Source of the DNA: an uncultured Eudoraea sp.
Lineage (GTDB): Bacteria > Bacteroidota > Bacteroidia > Flavobacteriales > Flavobacteriaceae
Reading direction: 5' to 3'
Length of the DNA stretch: 64,000 nucleotides
NCBI RefSeq assembly: GCF_947258525.1
Contig: NZ_CAMYIP010000018.1
Span: 1 to 64,000, forward strand
Shown piece by piece: positions 51,367-61,253 of this stretch; the first letter of the stretch is position 1; the number at the start of each line of letters is the position of its first letter. The position numbers were made by a program, and so were the translations under genes. A model generated the notes under the pieces. That model worked only from the letters and a program-made list of their open reading frames with translations, was not told the DNA's origin and made no database searches.

Positions 51367-52425
51367 ATGATCAATCTTTATGCTACCCAAATTCAAAGTA
51401 TATCACTTCACCGTATAGGAAATAAAAGTAAAGCAGAACCAATATTTCTTTCCAAAGAACATTTTAATCCGGACGGCGAAACCAGTGGCCTATTAAAGGA
51501 ATTCTTCTTAAAACCTTTTCGAGAAAAAGAGGAAAACTACTATCGGCTAACCCATGAGGTAGATGTGGAATTTAATGAAGTTTATAAACTTGTTTCTGAA
51601 ATGTTTGAAAAGCCGGAAAAGTCTCATGAACTATCTTTAAATCTTACCAAACATTTATATGATCAATCCAACCATCCCCATATAAAAAGTGGTGAGATTT
51701 ATATTACTTATCTGACAGATATACTGTTGGATAATGAAAAAACAGATGCGATAGGTATCTTTAAAAGCGAACTAAAACAGGATTTTTTACAGTTTGCAGA
51801 AAGTGGAGCCAATTTGGATTTGCTCCTTCAAAAAGGAATCAATATCAATAAACTGGACAAAGGCTGTTTGATATTTAACGTAAATAAGTCTGATGGTTAT
51901 AAGGTATTATCGGTTGATAGCAACAGGTATGATGCTAAATATTGGGTAGAGCATTTTCTAGGATTAAATGCACTGGAAGATGATAATTTTTACACCAAAA
52001 ATTACCTTAAATTTTGTCAAAACTTTGCAAAAGATGTAGTACTGCCTGCAGAAGACAAAAAGCAAGAAGTTATGTTTATGAACAGGGCTGTAAACCATTT
52101 TGCAAAAAATGATGCTTTTGAAGAAACTAACTTCCTGAATGAAGTAATGGAGAATCCGGAATTAATCCCCGAATTTAAACACTATAAAACAGAGAAAGGA
52201 CCTAAATATAGTATAGAAGATGTTTCCAGTTTTGATATTGCAAATAAGGCGGTATCCGACACTCGTAAAAAAATAAAAAACATCATACAGCTGGATACTA
52301 ATGTCCAGATTAAAATGGATTTTATCAACCCTGAATCAGCAGAAAAATTTGTGGAAAAGGGATGGGATGAAGAACGACAAATGTATTATTATCTTTTATA
52401 CTTTAATAAGGAACAGAAGTCATAA
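51367..52425 (+). CDS. Nucleoid-associated protein (NdpA/YejK-like)
   Basis: INLYATQIQSISLHRIGNKSKAEPIFLSKEHF pattern of Bacteroidota nucleoid-associated family; GIFKSELKQDFLQF. Confidence 0.75.
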   Translation: MINLYATQIQSISLHRIGNKSKAEPIFLSKEHFNPDGETSGLLKEFFLKPFREKEENYYRLTHEVDVEFNEVYKLVSEMFEKPEKSHELSLNLTKHLYDQSNHPHIKSGEIYITYLTDILLDNEKTDAIGIFKSELKQDFLQFAESGANLDLLLQKGININKLDKGCLIFNVNKSDGYKVLSVDSNRYDAKYWVEHFLGLNALEDDNFYTKNYLKFCQNFAKDVVLPAEDKKQEVMFMNRAVNHFAKNDAFEETNFLNEVMENPELIPEFKHYKTEKGPKYSIEDVSSFDIANKAVSDTRKKIKNIIQLDTNVQIKMDFINPESAEKFVEKGWDEERQMYYYLLYFNKEQKS

Positions 52426-52431
52426 TAATCA

Positions 52432-53148
52432 CTATGGAAGTTTGATTCTCTTGTCTATAATTTGATTCATACTCACATCCTGGTAATTACGTTTAACAAA
52501 ATCGAGTGCAAGATCCAATAATTGTCCCATTGTTTTACATTTCTTAAAGTTAATGTCTAATGTAAGGTCATAGATCTGCTTTTTTAATAATTCAATGTTT
52601 TCGGGTAGTGATATGTTATCCGATTTACAAATATTTACCAGTCTGTTGATTCTATCTCCTGAACTAATAATCCTTTTAGCTACAATAGAACGCTCCTCAA
52701 TTTTGTATTGATCTACAGAGTCGCGTTGCAATTTGTTTTGCACCATTTGAACCATTACATAGTTCTCCTTAAAAAACTGAGGTCGATATACTTTAAGTTT
52801 ACCTTCAAAGCTCTGTTGGTCAAAATCAATAGCCCTTATTTTATAAACTACGTGATCAAAATCATGCATGGGAACAATTACATAATTATAAGATCGCATA
52901 TCCCCTAAAAGCCTGATCATACAACGTTCATTAAATTTTACAAACTCTTTTGCAAGCTGAGCTTTTTCAGATTCTGAACAATTAGGCAGCATGTCTTTAA
53001 TAAATACATCACCGGGAATACCTGCAATATGCTCTTCTATCAGAGTATCCTTATGCACAAGGAAATTCAAGTTATAGGGCGATAACATATGTTCCAATTC
53101 CAGGCCATATATGCGCGATGCATCTGTTTTTTTTACATAGAAGTACAA
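52432..53148 (-). CDS. Hypothetical protein, probably 5'-disrupted (TTG start in the ORF track)
   Basis: 238 aa ORF; coding-like sequence continues upstream in frame to about 53270 with no start codon. Confidence 0.6.
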   Translation of the reverse strand: MYFYVKKTDASRIYGLELEHMLSPYNLNFLVHKDTLIEEHIAGIPGDVFIKDMLPNCSESEKAQLAKEFVKFNERCMIRLLGDMRSYNYVIVPMHDFDHVVYKIRAIDFDQQSFEGKLKVYRPQFFKENYVMVQMVQNKLQRDSVDQYKIEERSIVAKRIISSGDRINRLVNICKSDNISLPENIELLKKQIYDLTLDINFKKCKTMGQLLDLALDFVKRNYQDVSMNQIIDKRIKLP

Positions 53149-53350
53149 AAAATTATCATTGAGAATATTCCTTACTTTGATACGAAAGGGTTTCGAATTA
53201 CCAAACGTGCAATAATCTACAGCATCAATATTTAGATATTGAAATATTCTGTCACTGCCATCAGAGAATATTTAAATTATTGTACTTCTGTAACAAAATA
53301 ACGATTTCTTCGTCAAGTATACTAGATACAACATAAAAACTCCATCAAAA

Positions 53351-54253
53351 TTGGAAACGATTCTAACAGTTAGCAATCTCACTAAGAAATTCGGATACCT
53401 TACAGCAGTAAAGGATTTGTCTTTTTCAATTGAAAAAGGCAACGTATATGGGATTTTAGGCCCAAATGGCAGTGGAAAATCAACCACACTGGGAATTGTT
53501 TTAAATGTTGTCAATAGTACAAACGGGAGTTTTTCCTGGTTTGATGGAAATACCTCAACCCATGATGCCTTGAAAAAGGTGGGTGCAATTATAGAGAGGC
53601 CGAATTTCTACCCTTATATGACCGCCATTCAAAATTTAAAATTGGTGTGCAAAATTAAGGAAGTTCCGGAAGACAGAATTAAAGACAAATTGGAACTTGT
53701 AGGACTATGGGAAAGGAAGGACAGTAAGTTCAGGACATACTCACTCGGAATGAAGCAACGTTTGGCGATTGCTTCAGCCTTATTAAATGATCCTGAAATT
53801 CTCATATTAGATGAACCGACCAATGGATTAGATCCTCAGGGAATACATCAAATTAGGGAAATCATTAAAAAAATAGCTACACAAGGTACGACTATACTAT
53901 TAGCTTCTCATTTATTGGACGAAGTTGAAAAAGTTTGCAGTCACGTTGTTATTCTAAGAAAAGGTAAAAAGCTTTATTCTGGCAGCGTGGACGGTATGTT
54001 GGCGAGTTTTGGATTCTTTGAACTCAAATCGGATAATAACGAGGTATTGATTGATTTTCTGGAAGAACATCCAAATTTTGGTGAAATTAAAACGGAAAAC
54101 GAAATTATTACAGCCTTTTTAAAAAATGAAATGAATGCAGCTGAATTGAACGGTATTCTTTTTAAAAAAGGGATTATCCTTTCTCATTTGGTCAAAAGAA
54201 GGGAAAGCCTGGAAGAACAATTCCTGACCCTAACTGAAAATCAATCCATTTAA
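53351..54253 (+). CDS. ABC transporter ATP-binding protein (TTG start)
   Basis: Walker A GPNGSGKSTT, signature YSLGMKQRLAIASALL, Walker B ILILDEPTNGLDPQG. Confidence 0.95.
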   Translation: METILTVSNLTKKFGYLTAVKDLSFSIEKGNVYGILGPNGSGKSTTLGIVLNVVNSTNGSFSWFDGNTSTHDALKKVGAIIERPNFYPYMTAIQNLKLVCKIKEVPEDRIKDKLELVGLWERKDSKFRTYSLGMKQRLAIASALLNDPEILILDEPTNGLDPQGIHQIREIIKKIATQGTTILLASHLLDEVEKVCSHVVILRKGKKLYSGSVDGMLASFGFFELKSDNNEVLIDFLEEHPNFGEIKTENEIITAFLKNEMNAAELNGILFKKGIILSHLVKRRESLEEQFLTLTENQSI

Positions 54254-54272
54254 AATCTCCAAACTAATACCA

Positions 54273-55106
54273 ATGAAAAGGCTATTGCAGATAGAATTTA
54301 TAAAACTTTGGAACAATAAGTCGAGCAGGGCACTTATTCTGGCCTATTTTTTACTTCTTACATCGATAGCCTTGGTGGCGGCTATTAAATTTGATATAGG
54401 ACCTGTGAAATTTCATTTAGCGGAGCAGGGGATTTTTAATTTTCCTTATATCTGGCATTTCAACACATTTATTACTGCTTTCTTTAAACTTTTCTTGGCC
54501 ATAGTCATTGTATCAATGATGGCAAATGAATACAGCAATAAAACTATCAAGCAGAATTTAATAGATGGGCTTTCCAAAAAGGAATTCATTCTTTCTAAAT
54601 TTCTTACGGTTATTTCATTTGCACTAGTTTCGACAGTATTCGTATTTGTTGTGTCCATGATACTTGGCCTAATCTATTCAGATTACAATGAATTTTCCAT
54701 CATTTTTTCTGATATGGAATTCCTGTTGGCCTTTTTTATAAAACTCGTCGGATTCTTTTCTTTTTGCCTTTTCCTCGGAATTCTTGTCAAACGTTCTGCA
54801 TTTGCTCTGGGTTTTCTATTTCTATGGCAGGTTTTCGAGGGGTTTGTACGCGGTATAATCCGATGGAAGTTCTTTGATGGTGAAACTACAGATACTATAA
54901 TGGGCATTTTTCCACTAAATTCTATGTTTAATCTCATTAAAGAGCCTTTTTCAAGATTGGGTGCGGTACAAACCGTAGCCGATCAGATTGGTGAAGAATT
55001 AAAACTGGACTATCATGTTCAGTTCTATGAGATACTCATTGTCATTGGTTGGACTGCAATTTTTGTCTATTTATCGTATGCATTACTAAAAAAGAGGGAT
55101 TTGTAG
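54273..55106 (+). CDS. ABC-2 type transporter permease
   Basis: Six-TM-like hydrophobicity, MMANEYSNKTIKQNLIDGLSKKEFILSKFL; adjacent to the ATPase. Confidence 0.85.
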   Translation: MKRLLQIEFIKLWNNKSSRALILAYFLLLTSIALVAAIKFDIGPVKFHLAEQGIFNFPYIWHFNTFITAFFKLFLAIVIVSMMANEYSNKTIKQNLIDGLSKKEFILSKFLTVISFALVSTVFVFVVSMILGLIYSDYNEFSIIFSDMEFLLAFFIKLVGFFSFCLFLGILVKRSAFALGFLFLWQVFEGFVRGIIRWKFFDGETTDTIMGIFPLNSMFNLIKEPFSRLGAVQTVADQIGEELKLDYHVQFYEILIVIGWTAIFVYLSYALLKKRDL

Positions 55107-55132
55107 TATCTTGTGGTGTTTGGAAGAACACT

Positions 55133-56962
55133 ATGAAAAAGATAGGGACATTATTGCTCTTTCTGATTCTTTGCCCCTATTCTACTGCAGGCCAGGGCGA
55201 AGCATCCGGTTTATTATTTAAAAAGAATTTTTTCTTTCTTGTTTTACTATGCTCTTCGTTTTATATATCAGGGCAGGAATGTAATTCTCCAGTATTGACG
55301 TTTCCTGCAAACGGTGCAGTTAATATACCAGTCAATTCAACCATTACATGGGATCGGATAATAGGGGTTCCCGGTTATATTATTTCTTTAGGAACAACAC
55401 CTGGTGGGACGGAAATTTTAAATCAAACGAATGTTGGAAACACAGATTCCTATACGCCACCCTTAGGTTTACCGGAGAATACACAGATATATGTTACGTT
55501 AAGACTATTCTTTTTTGACCCGGCAATCCCCGATTTGGTATGTCCAAGCTCAACATTTAGAACTGAGAACGTCACCAGTCCTCCGTCTTGTACAATGGTT
55601 TCAATCCCTGCAGATGGGGCTGTAAACATAAATATTGCCTCTAATATTTCATGGAATTATGCTGCGACAGCTACAGGCTATCGAATTTCCATTAGTACAG
55701 TTCCCGGTGCTGGAAATATTGTAAATGATCAGGATGTAGGCAATGTCCTTTCTTATAATCCTATTCTGGACTTGCCCCCGAGTACGGAGATATTTGTTCA
55801 AATTACCCCATATAATGAGAATGGTGATCTTTCACCTTGTCCTGAACAAAGTTTTACCACAGGAGCAGTGGCAACTCTTCCCGGATGCACAAGCCTTATT
55901 AACCCATTAAATGGTGAAATAAATGTGCCACTTACACCTTTAATAGAATGGTCGGCAGTGGCAGGAGCTGTCGGGTACAAAGTAACAATTGGAAGTTCTC
56001 CCTTTACAGCGGAAGTCCTTGATAATGTGGTTTTTTTTACAAATTCCACCTTTGTAATAGACTTTGAGCCCAATCGTACATTTTTTATTACAATTATACC
56101 TTTTAATGATGCCGGAGATGCTATTGGTTGCACACAGGAATCCTTCTCTACAATAGTTGGGTGCGGACCCTATTTTGATTCGGTAACAGGAGAGCTTATC
56201 ATTATAAATCCGGAAATATCGTTTCCTGATACTATTTCGTTTTGCGAGAATGAACTTCCTTTTGTAGTTTCCTCAACCGATACAGCTGAAGGATTCAGAT
56301 GGTTTCAAATTGATCAATTCGGAAATGAAACCCTGATCTCGGAAACATCAGAGGTGTCACTTGAAGAAACAGGTGACTACCGCTATGAAGCTTATAATAG
56401 TATAGTACAGGCAAGTGGTATTGTAGAATGTTCTTCATCCCAACATTTTAAGGTAGTGTCCTCGGAAATAGCAACGATTAATTCTATAAATATAACGGAC
56501 CAGGGAGATAATATAAGAATTACAGTAGATGCAAGTGGCATTGGTAACTATGAATATGCATTAAACGATATAAACGGGCCTTACCAGGACAGTAATGTCT
56601 TTGATAATGTTCCTGCCGGGTCATACACCGTTTACGTAAGGGATAAAAACGGTTGCGGAATTGCAGAAGAACGAGTAGAACAGGATTTAACACTGGAAGG
56701 TTTTCCAAAATTCTTTACACCAAACGGGGATGGGGTCAATGACTTCTGGCAGTTTATCCCGACCGAATTAACAGATGAAATAAATATAAACATTATACAT
56801 ATTTTTGACAGATATGGAAGACTTCTGGCTCAAATAGATCCTACCTCTAATGGTTGGGATGGAAATTTCAATGGTATACCGCTGCCATCCAGTGACTATT
56901 GGTTCCGGGCAATTTCTGACAGCAGTGGTCAAATTCAAGGGCATTTCGCATTAAAAAGATAA
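55133..56962 (+). CDS. T9SS type B sorting domain protein with three FN3-like repeats
   Basis: Start moved from 55049 to MKKIGTLLLFLILC; repeats PANGAVNIPVNSTITWDRI../PADGAVNINIASNISWNYAA../PLNGEINVPLTPLIEWSAV..; C-terminal FPKFFTPNGDGVNDFWQF..IFDRYGRLLAQIDPTSNGWDGNFNGIPLPSSDYWF. Confidence 0.88.
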   Translation: MKKIGTLLLFLILCPYSTAGQGEASGLLFKKNFFFLVLLCSSFYISGQECNSPVLTFPANGAVNIPVNSTITWDRIIGVPGYIISLGTTPGGTEILNQTNVGNTDSYTPPLGLPENTQIYVTLRLFFFDPAIPDLVCPSSTFRTENVTSPPSCTMVSIPADGAVNINIASNISWNYAATATGYRISISTVPGAGNIVNDQDVGNVLSYNPILDLPPSTEIFVQITPYNENGDLSPCPEQSFTTGAVATLPGCTSLINPLNGEINVPLTPLIEWSAVAGAVGYKVTIGSSPFTAEVLDNVVFFTNSTFVIDFEPNRTFFITIIPFNDAGDAIGCTQESFSTIVGCGPYFDSVTGELIIINPEISFPDTISFCENELPFVVSSTDTAEGFRWFQIDQFGNETLISETSEVSLEETGDYRYEAYNSIVQASGIVECSSSQHFKVVSSEIATINSINITDQGDNIRITVDASGIGNYEYALNDINGPYQDSNVFDNVPAGSYTVYVRDKNGCGIAEERVEQDLTLEGFPKFFTPNGDGVNDFWQFIPTELTDEININIIHIFDRYGRLLAQIDPTSNGWDGNFNGIPLPSSDYWFRAISDSSGQIQGHFALKR

Positions 56963-57000
56963 TTTGTATGAATAATGTTCCGAGTGATAGTTTTTAACAA

Positions 57001-58452
57001 ATGAAAAAGTTACTACTAAGTATTCTATTTATAGGTCATGTGGCATTGGTCACAGGGCAGGCCTGTCCCCAATTAACCAGTCCTGCTAATGGCTCTTTAG
57101 CTGTCCCAGTAAATACAACTATTTCATGGCCGCCCGTCCCTGGTATTATTGGCTATTTGGTGTCACTTGGAACCACTCCGGGCGGAGTAGAAATTCTGGG
57201 AAGACGCTCAGCAGGTTTAAGGAATAGCTATACTCCCGAAGTTGGACTTCCGGAAAACACAACAATTTATGTAACTATAGAATTATTTTTAGCTAACGGA
57301 GAACTTATAATATGTCCGAGTGAATCATTTACTACTGAGGATGTTACTACACCTCCACCCTGTACCACATTACTTGAACCAGCTGATAACCAAGGAAATG
57401 TATCTGTTAAGACCCAAATTATATGGGCCTATGCCCCTACTGCTACAGGCTATACAATATCGATTGGTACATCTGCAGGAGCATCTGATTTAGAAAATAA
57501 TCTGGATGTAGGAAATGTATTGTCCTATAATCCGGTGGGTGATTTTCCACAGGATAGTCCCATTTTTGTAACAATTACCCCTTATAATGAAAACGGGGAT
57601 GCCGGATCTTGCGCTGAGGAAAGTTTTACAACAGGGAATGCCGTTGTTGATTGTAATGCCTATTTTGATCCGATAAGCGGTGAAATTATTCCAAGAAAAC
57701 CTGAAACCACTTTTCCAGGTCAGATAGGTTTATGCAAGAATGAAATTCCAACACGCATAGGTACAGATGATACTGCAGATGGTTTTAGATGGTTTAAAAT
57801 TAATGAAGACGGTACAGAGTCATTGCTTTCATCTACTTCAGAAGTTTCTCTGTCCGAAGTAGGTGCTTATCGCTATGAAGCCTATAATTTAGTTGTTCAG
57901 GGTGGAGAAACATTTGAGTGTGGTATCTCTAAAGATTTTAATGTAGTATTATCTGAAATAGCTCAGATTACGTCAGTTAGCACCTCTCAGGAAATGAGTG
58001 GAAGACAAATTACAATTGAGGTAAGCGGACTTGGAGATTATGAATACGCATTGGACAATATAGAAGGTCCGTATCAGGATAGGCCAATATTTAACGGGCT
58101 TTCTGAAGGTACCCATACCATTTATGTAAATGATAAGAATGGATGTGGAATTGCAGAGCGGATCATTGAGAGGGAATTGAGGCCCGATGATTTTCCGAAG
58201 TTTTTCACTCCAAACGGGGATGGCATTAATGATTTTTGGCAATACATTGCTCCCCGCGAAAGTAATGAAATCCAACTCTCTTTTATTCAGGTTTTTGATA
58301 GATATGGCGTGTTATTGGCACAGATCATGCCCAACTCTAAGGGCTGGGATGGGACATTTAATGGACAGCCATTACCCGCCTCCAGTTATTGGTTTAAAGC
58401 AAGGGATAATTTAAATAATGAAATCCAGGGCTTTTTCGCTTTAAAAAGGTAA
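57001..58452 (+). CDS. T9SS type B sorting domain protein, tandem paralogue with two FN3-like repeats
   Basis: PANGSLAVPVNTTISWPPVPGIIGYLVSLGTTPGG; C-terminal FPKFFTPNGDGINDFWQYIAP..VFDRYGVLLAQIMPNSKGWDGTFNGQPLPASSYWF. Confidence 0.88.
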   Translation: MKKLLLSILFIGHVALVTGQACPQLTSPANGSLAVPVNTTISWPPVPGIIGYLVSLGTTPGGVEILGRRSAGLRNSYTPEVGLPENTTIYVTIELFLANGELIICPSESFTTEDVTTPPPCTTLLEPADNQGNVSVKTQIIWAYAPTATGYTISIGTSAGASDLENNLDVGNVLSYNPVGDFPQDSPIFVTITPYNENGDAGSCAEESFTTGNAVVDCNAYFDPISGEIIPRKPETTFPGQIGLCKNEIPTRIGTDDTADGFRWFKINEDGTESLLSSTSEVSLSEVGAYRYEAYNLVVQGGETFECGISKDFNVVLSEIAQITSVSTSQEMSGRQITIEVSGLGDYEYALDNIEGPYQDRPIFNGLSEGTHTIYVNDKNGCGIAERIIERELRPDDFPKFFTPNGDGINDFWQYIAPRESNEIQLSFIQVFDRYGVLLAQIMPNSKGWDGTFNGQPLPASSYWFKARDNLNNEIQGFFALKR

Positions 58453-58500
58453 CCCACCATATATCGCATACCATTTTTAAGAATAATATTGATCCTTTTG

Positions 58501-58508
58501 TAACTTTG
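58501..58508 (+). promoter_or_regulatory. TAACTTTG -7 box, uvrB start codon 5 nt downstream
   Basis: TAACTTTGcccaATG. Confidence 0.6.
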
Positions 58509-58512
58509 CCCA

Positions 58513-60501
58513 ATGAAATTTAAGGTAATATCGGAATTTGATCCAACCGGAGACCAGCCTGAAGCAATTAAACAGCTTTCAGAAGGCATGGATACCGGTG
58601 AACGTTATCAGACACTATTAGGAGTAACCGGATCGGGTAAAACCTTTACCGTGGCCAATGTAATAGAAAAAGTTCAGCGGCCGACACTGGTTTTGGCCCA
58701 CAATAAAACATTAGCAGCCCAACTATATTCTGAATTCAAACAGTTCTTTCCTGAGAATGCCGTTGAATACTTTGTCTCTTATTACGATTATTATCAGCCT
58801 GAGGCTTATATCCCAACCTCTGGATTGTATATTGAAAAAGATCTTTCAATTAATGAAGATATTGAGAAACTACGCCTTAGTGCCACTTCGTCCTTGTTAT
58901 CTGGTAGAAGAGACGTTATTGTGGTAGCTTCGGTATCTTGCTTATATGGTATAGGCAACCCCGTGGAATTTCAAAAAAATGTTATCTCCATTAAGAAAGA
59001 TCAGGTTATTTCCCGCACCAAATTCCTTCATCAGCTGGTACAGAGTCTTTATTCAAGAACAACGGCAGATTTCCGCAATGGGAACTTCAGAGTAAAAGGA
59101 GATGTCGTGGATGTATTTCCAAGCTATGCTGATGTTGCATTCAGAATCCATTTCTTTGGGGATGAAATAGAAGAAATTGAAGCATTTGACCCCTATAAGA
59201 ATAAGGCATTGGAGCGTTATGAAAACCTAAATATATATCCGGCAAATATGTTTGTGACCTCACCAGATATCCTGCAGGGCGCAATACATCAGATACAGGA
59301 AGATCTTGTAAATCAGGTAGACTACTTTAAAAGTATTGCTAAACCTCTTGAAGCCAAACGATTGGAAGAGCGCACCAATTTTGATTTGGAGATGATTCGC
59401 GAATTAGGTTATTGTTCAGGTATTGAAAATTATTCAAGATACCTGGATGGTCGGGAACCTGGCACAAGACCCTTCTGTCTTCTGGACTATTTTCCGGATG
59501 ACTACTTAATGATCGTTGATGAAAGTCATGTTACTATTCCACAGGTACATGCAATGTACGGTGGTGACAGGTCACGAAAGGAAAATCTTGTGGAATATGG
59601 ATTTCGTTTACCTGCTGCCATGGACAACCGTCCATTAAAATTTGAAGAATTTGAAGCACTTCAGAATCAGGTTATCTATGTTAGTGCAACCCCTGCAGAT
59701 TATGAGCTTCAGAACAGTCAGGGGGTTTTTGTGGAACAGGTAATTCGTCCTACGGGGCTTTTAGATCCTGAAATAGACGTCCGTCCAAGTTTAAATCAAA
59801 TTGATGATTTGGTAGAAGAAATTCAGCAGCGGGTAGAATTAGACGAACGTACACTGGTCACAACCCTTACAAAAAGAATGGCCGAAGAGCTCGCTAAGTA
59901 TCTTGCAAGGATTAATGTCCGATGCAGATATATACATAGCGATGTAGACACTTTGGAAAGAGTTGAAATAATGCAGGATCTGAGAAAAGGGATCTTTGAT
60001 GTCCTTATTGGGGTTAATTTGCTTAGAGAAGGGTTAGACTTACCTGAAGTTTCCCTTGTGGCCATATTGGATGCAGACAAGGAAGGGTTTCTGAGAAGTA
60101 ACCGTTCATTAACGCAAACAGTGGGAAGAGCTGCGCGTCATTTAAACGGGAAGGCAATAATGTATGCGGATAAAATTACGGCAAGCATGCAAAAAACAAT
60201 TGACGAGACGAATTACCGCAGGGATAAACAAACAGCTTATAATATAGCCAATAATATTACTCCCAAAGCGCTTAATAAGAGTCTGGACAATGCCCTGGCT
60301 AAGAATTCTGTTTCCACATATCACTTTATAAAAGAGGAAATCAGAGCTGCGGAACCTGATTTGCAGTACATTACGAAGGAACAAAGGGAAAAGTTAATCC
60401 GCGACAAAAGAAAAGCAATGGAAAAAGCTGCAAAAGAGCTGGATTTCATGAATGCTGCTAAACTCCGGGATGAAATAAAAATGCTGCAACATCAGGGGTA
60501 A
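58513..60501 (+). CDS. uvrB: Excinuclease ABC subunit UvrB
   Basis: LLGVTGSGKTFTVANVI, VEYFVSYYDYYQPEAYIP, GVNLLREGLDLPEVSLVAILDADKEGFLRS, C-terminal UVR motif. Confidence 0.97.
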   Translation: MKFKVISEFDPTGDQPEAIKQLSEGMDTGERYQTLLGVTGSGKTFTVANVIEKVQRPTLVLAHNKTLAAQLYSEFKQFFPENAVEYFVSYYDYYQPEAYIPTSGLYIEKDLSINEDIEKLRLSATSSLLSGRRDVIVVASVSCLYGIGNPVEFQKNVISIKKDQVISRTKFLHQLVQSLYSRTTADFRNGNFRVKGDVVDVFPSYADVAFRIHFFGDEIEEIEAFDPYKNKALERYENLNIYPANMFVTSPDILQGAIHQIQEDLVNQVDYFKSIAKPLEAKRLEERTNFDLEMIRELGYCSGIENYSRYLDGREPGTRPFCLLDYFPDDYLMIVDESHVTIPQVHAMYGGDRSRKENLVEYGFRLPAAMDNRPLKFEEFEALQNQVIYVSATPADYELQNSQGVFVEQVIRPTGLLDPEIDVRPSLNQIDDLVEEIQQRVELDERTLVTTLTKRMAEELAKYLARINVRCRYIHSDVDTLERVEIMQDLRKGIFDVLIGVNLLREGLDLPEVSLVAILDADKEGFLRSNRSLTQTVGRAARHLNGKAIMYADKITASMQKTIDETNYRRDKQTAYNIANNITPKALNKSLDNALAKNSVSTYHFIKEEIRAAEPDLQYITKEQREKLIRDKRKAMEKAAKELDFMNAAKLRDEIKMLQHQG

Positions 60502-60540
60502 AAAAAAGAGCGCCCTGAATAACCAAGACGCTCTTCCTAA
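60502..60540 (+). terminator. Terminator-like hairpin after uvrB
   Basis: AAGAGCG..CGCTCTT stem with a 15-16 nt loop. Confidence 0.5.
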
Positions 60541-60603
60541 CCAACTAAACAAACCAACTATTATGAATGCCCTAAAGAGGGCTCCTCATAGTATTTCTTA
60601 TAC

Positions 60604-61032
60604 CTATTTCCCAATCTCAATTAATCTTTTGGGTTTAGGTAATGCTTCTTCTTTCTTAGGTAAAGTAAACTTTAAAATACCATTTTCGTAAGAAGCTTTA
60701 ATTCCATCCTCATCTACCGTTTCGGGCAGCGTAAATGATCTTTTAAATGAAGAATAAGAAAATTCCTTGCGAGTGTAATTCTCTTCTTTAACTTCTTCTT
60801 CTTTTTTCGTTTCACTTGTAATTGTCAAAATTTGTTCATCTATTTCGACATTGAAGTCTTCTTTTTTTCTTCCGGGAACCGATAATTCCAGTTCAAAACC
60901 GGTTTCGGTCTCCTGAATGTTTACCGGAGGAAATGTGCTTTTATAATTTTCTAATCCCCCAAACCAATCAGGTTTAAGAATTTCGTTCATTAAGGAAGGG
61001 AAAACCAAATTGTTTCTTTTAACTATACTCAT
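60604..61032 (-). CDS. Hsp20/alpha-crystallin small heat-shock protein
   Basis: FPPVNIQETETGFELELSVPGRKKEDFNVEIDEQILTITSE, YENGILKFTLPKKEE. Confidence 0.94.
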   Translation of the reverse strand: MSIVKRNNLVFPSLMNEILKPDWFGGLENYKSTFPPVNIQETETGFELELSVPGRKKEDFNVEIDEQILTITSETKKEEEVKEENYTRKEFSYSSFKRSFTLPETVDEDGIKASYENGILKFTLPKKEEALPKPKRLIEIGK

Positions 61033-61253
61033 GATGATGTCTTTTATATTTATACTTTTTTAACTGTTTAATACAAGACAAATCATATACCAAGCTTAAT
61101 TAACTGCCTTTTTGACTCATTATTAGATTCTTTTAGTGCCATTATGGCGTATTTATTCGCTTTTGAAGTGTATTTTAAATACGGAAAGTTTTATAGAAAT
61201 GCACAGTTTAAAAACAAAACTGTAGGAATTTACCTGAATGGCAATGCCCAAAT

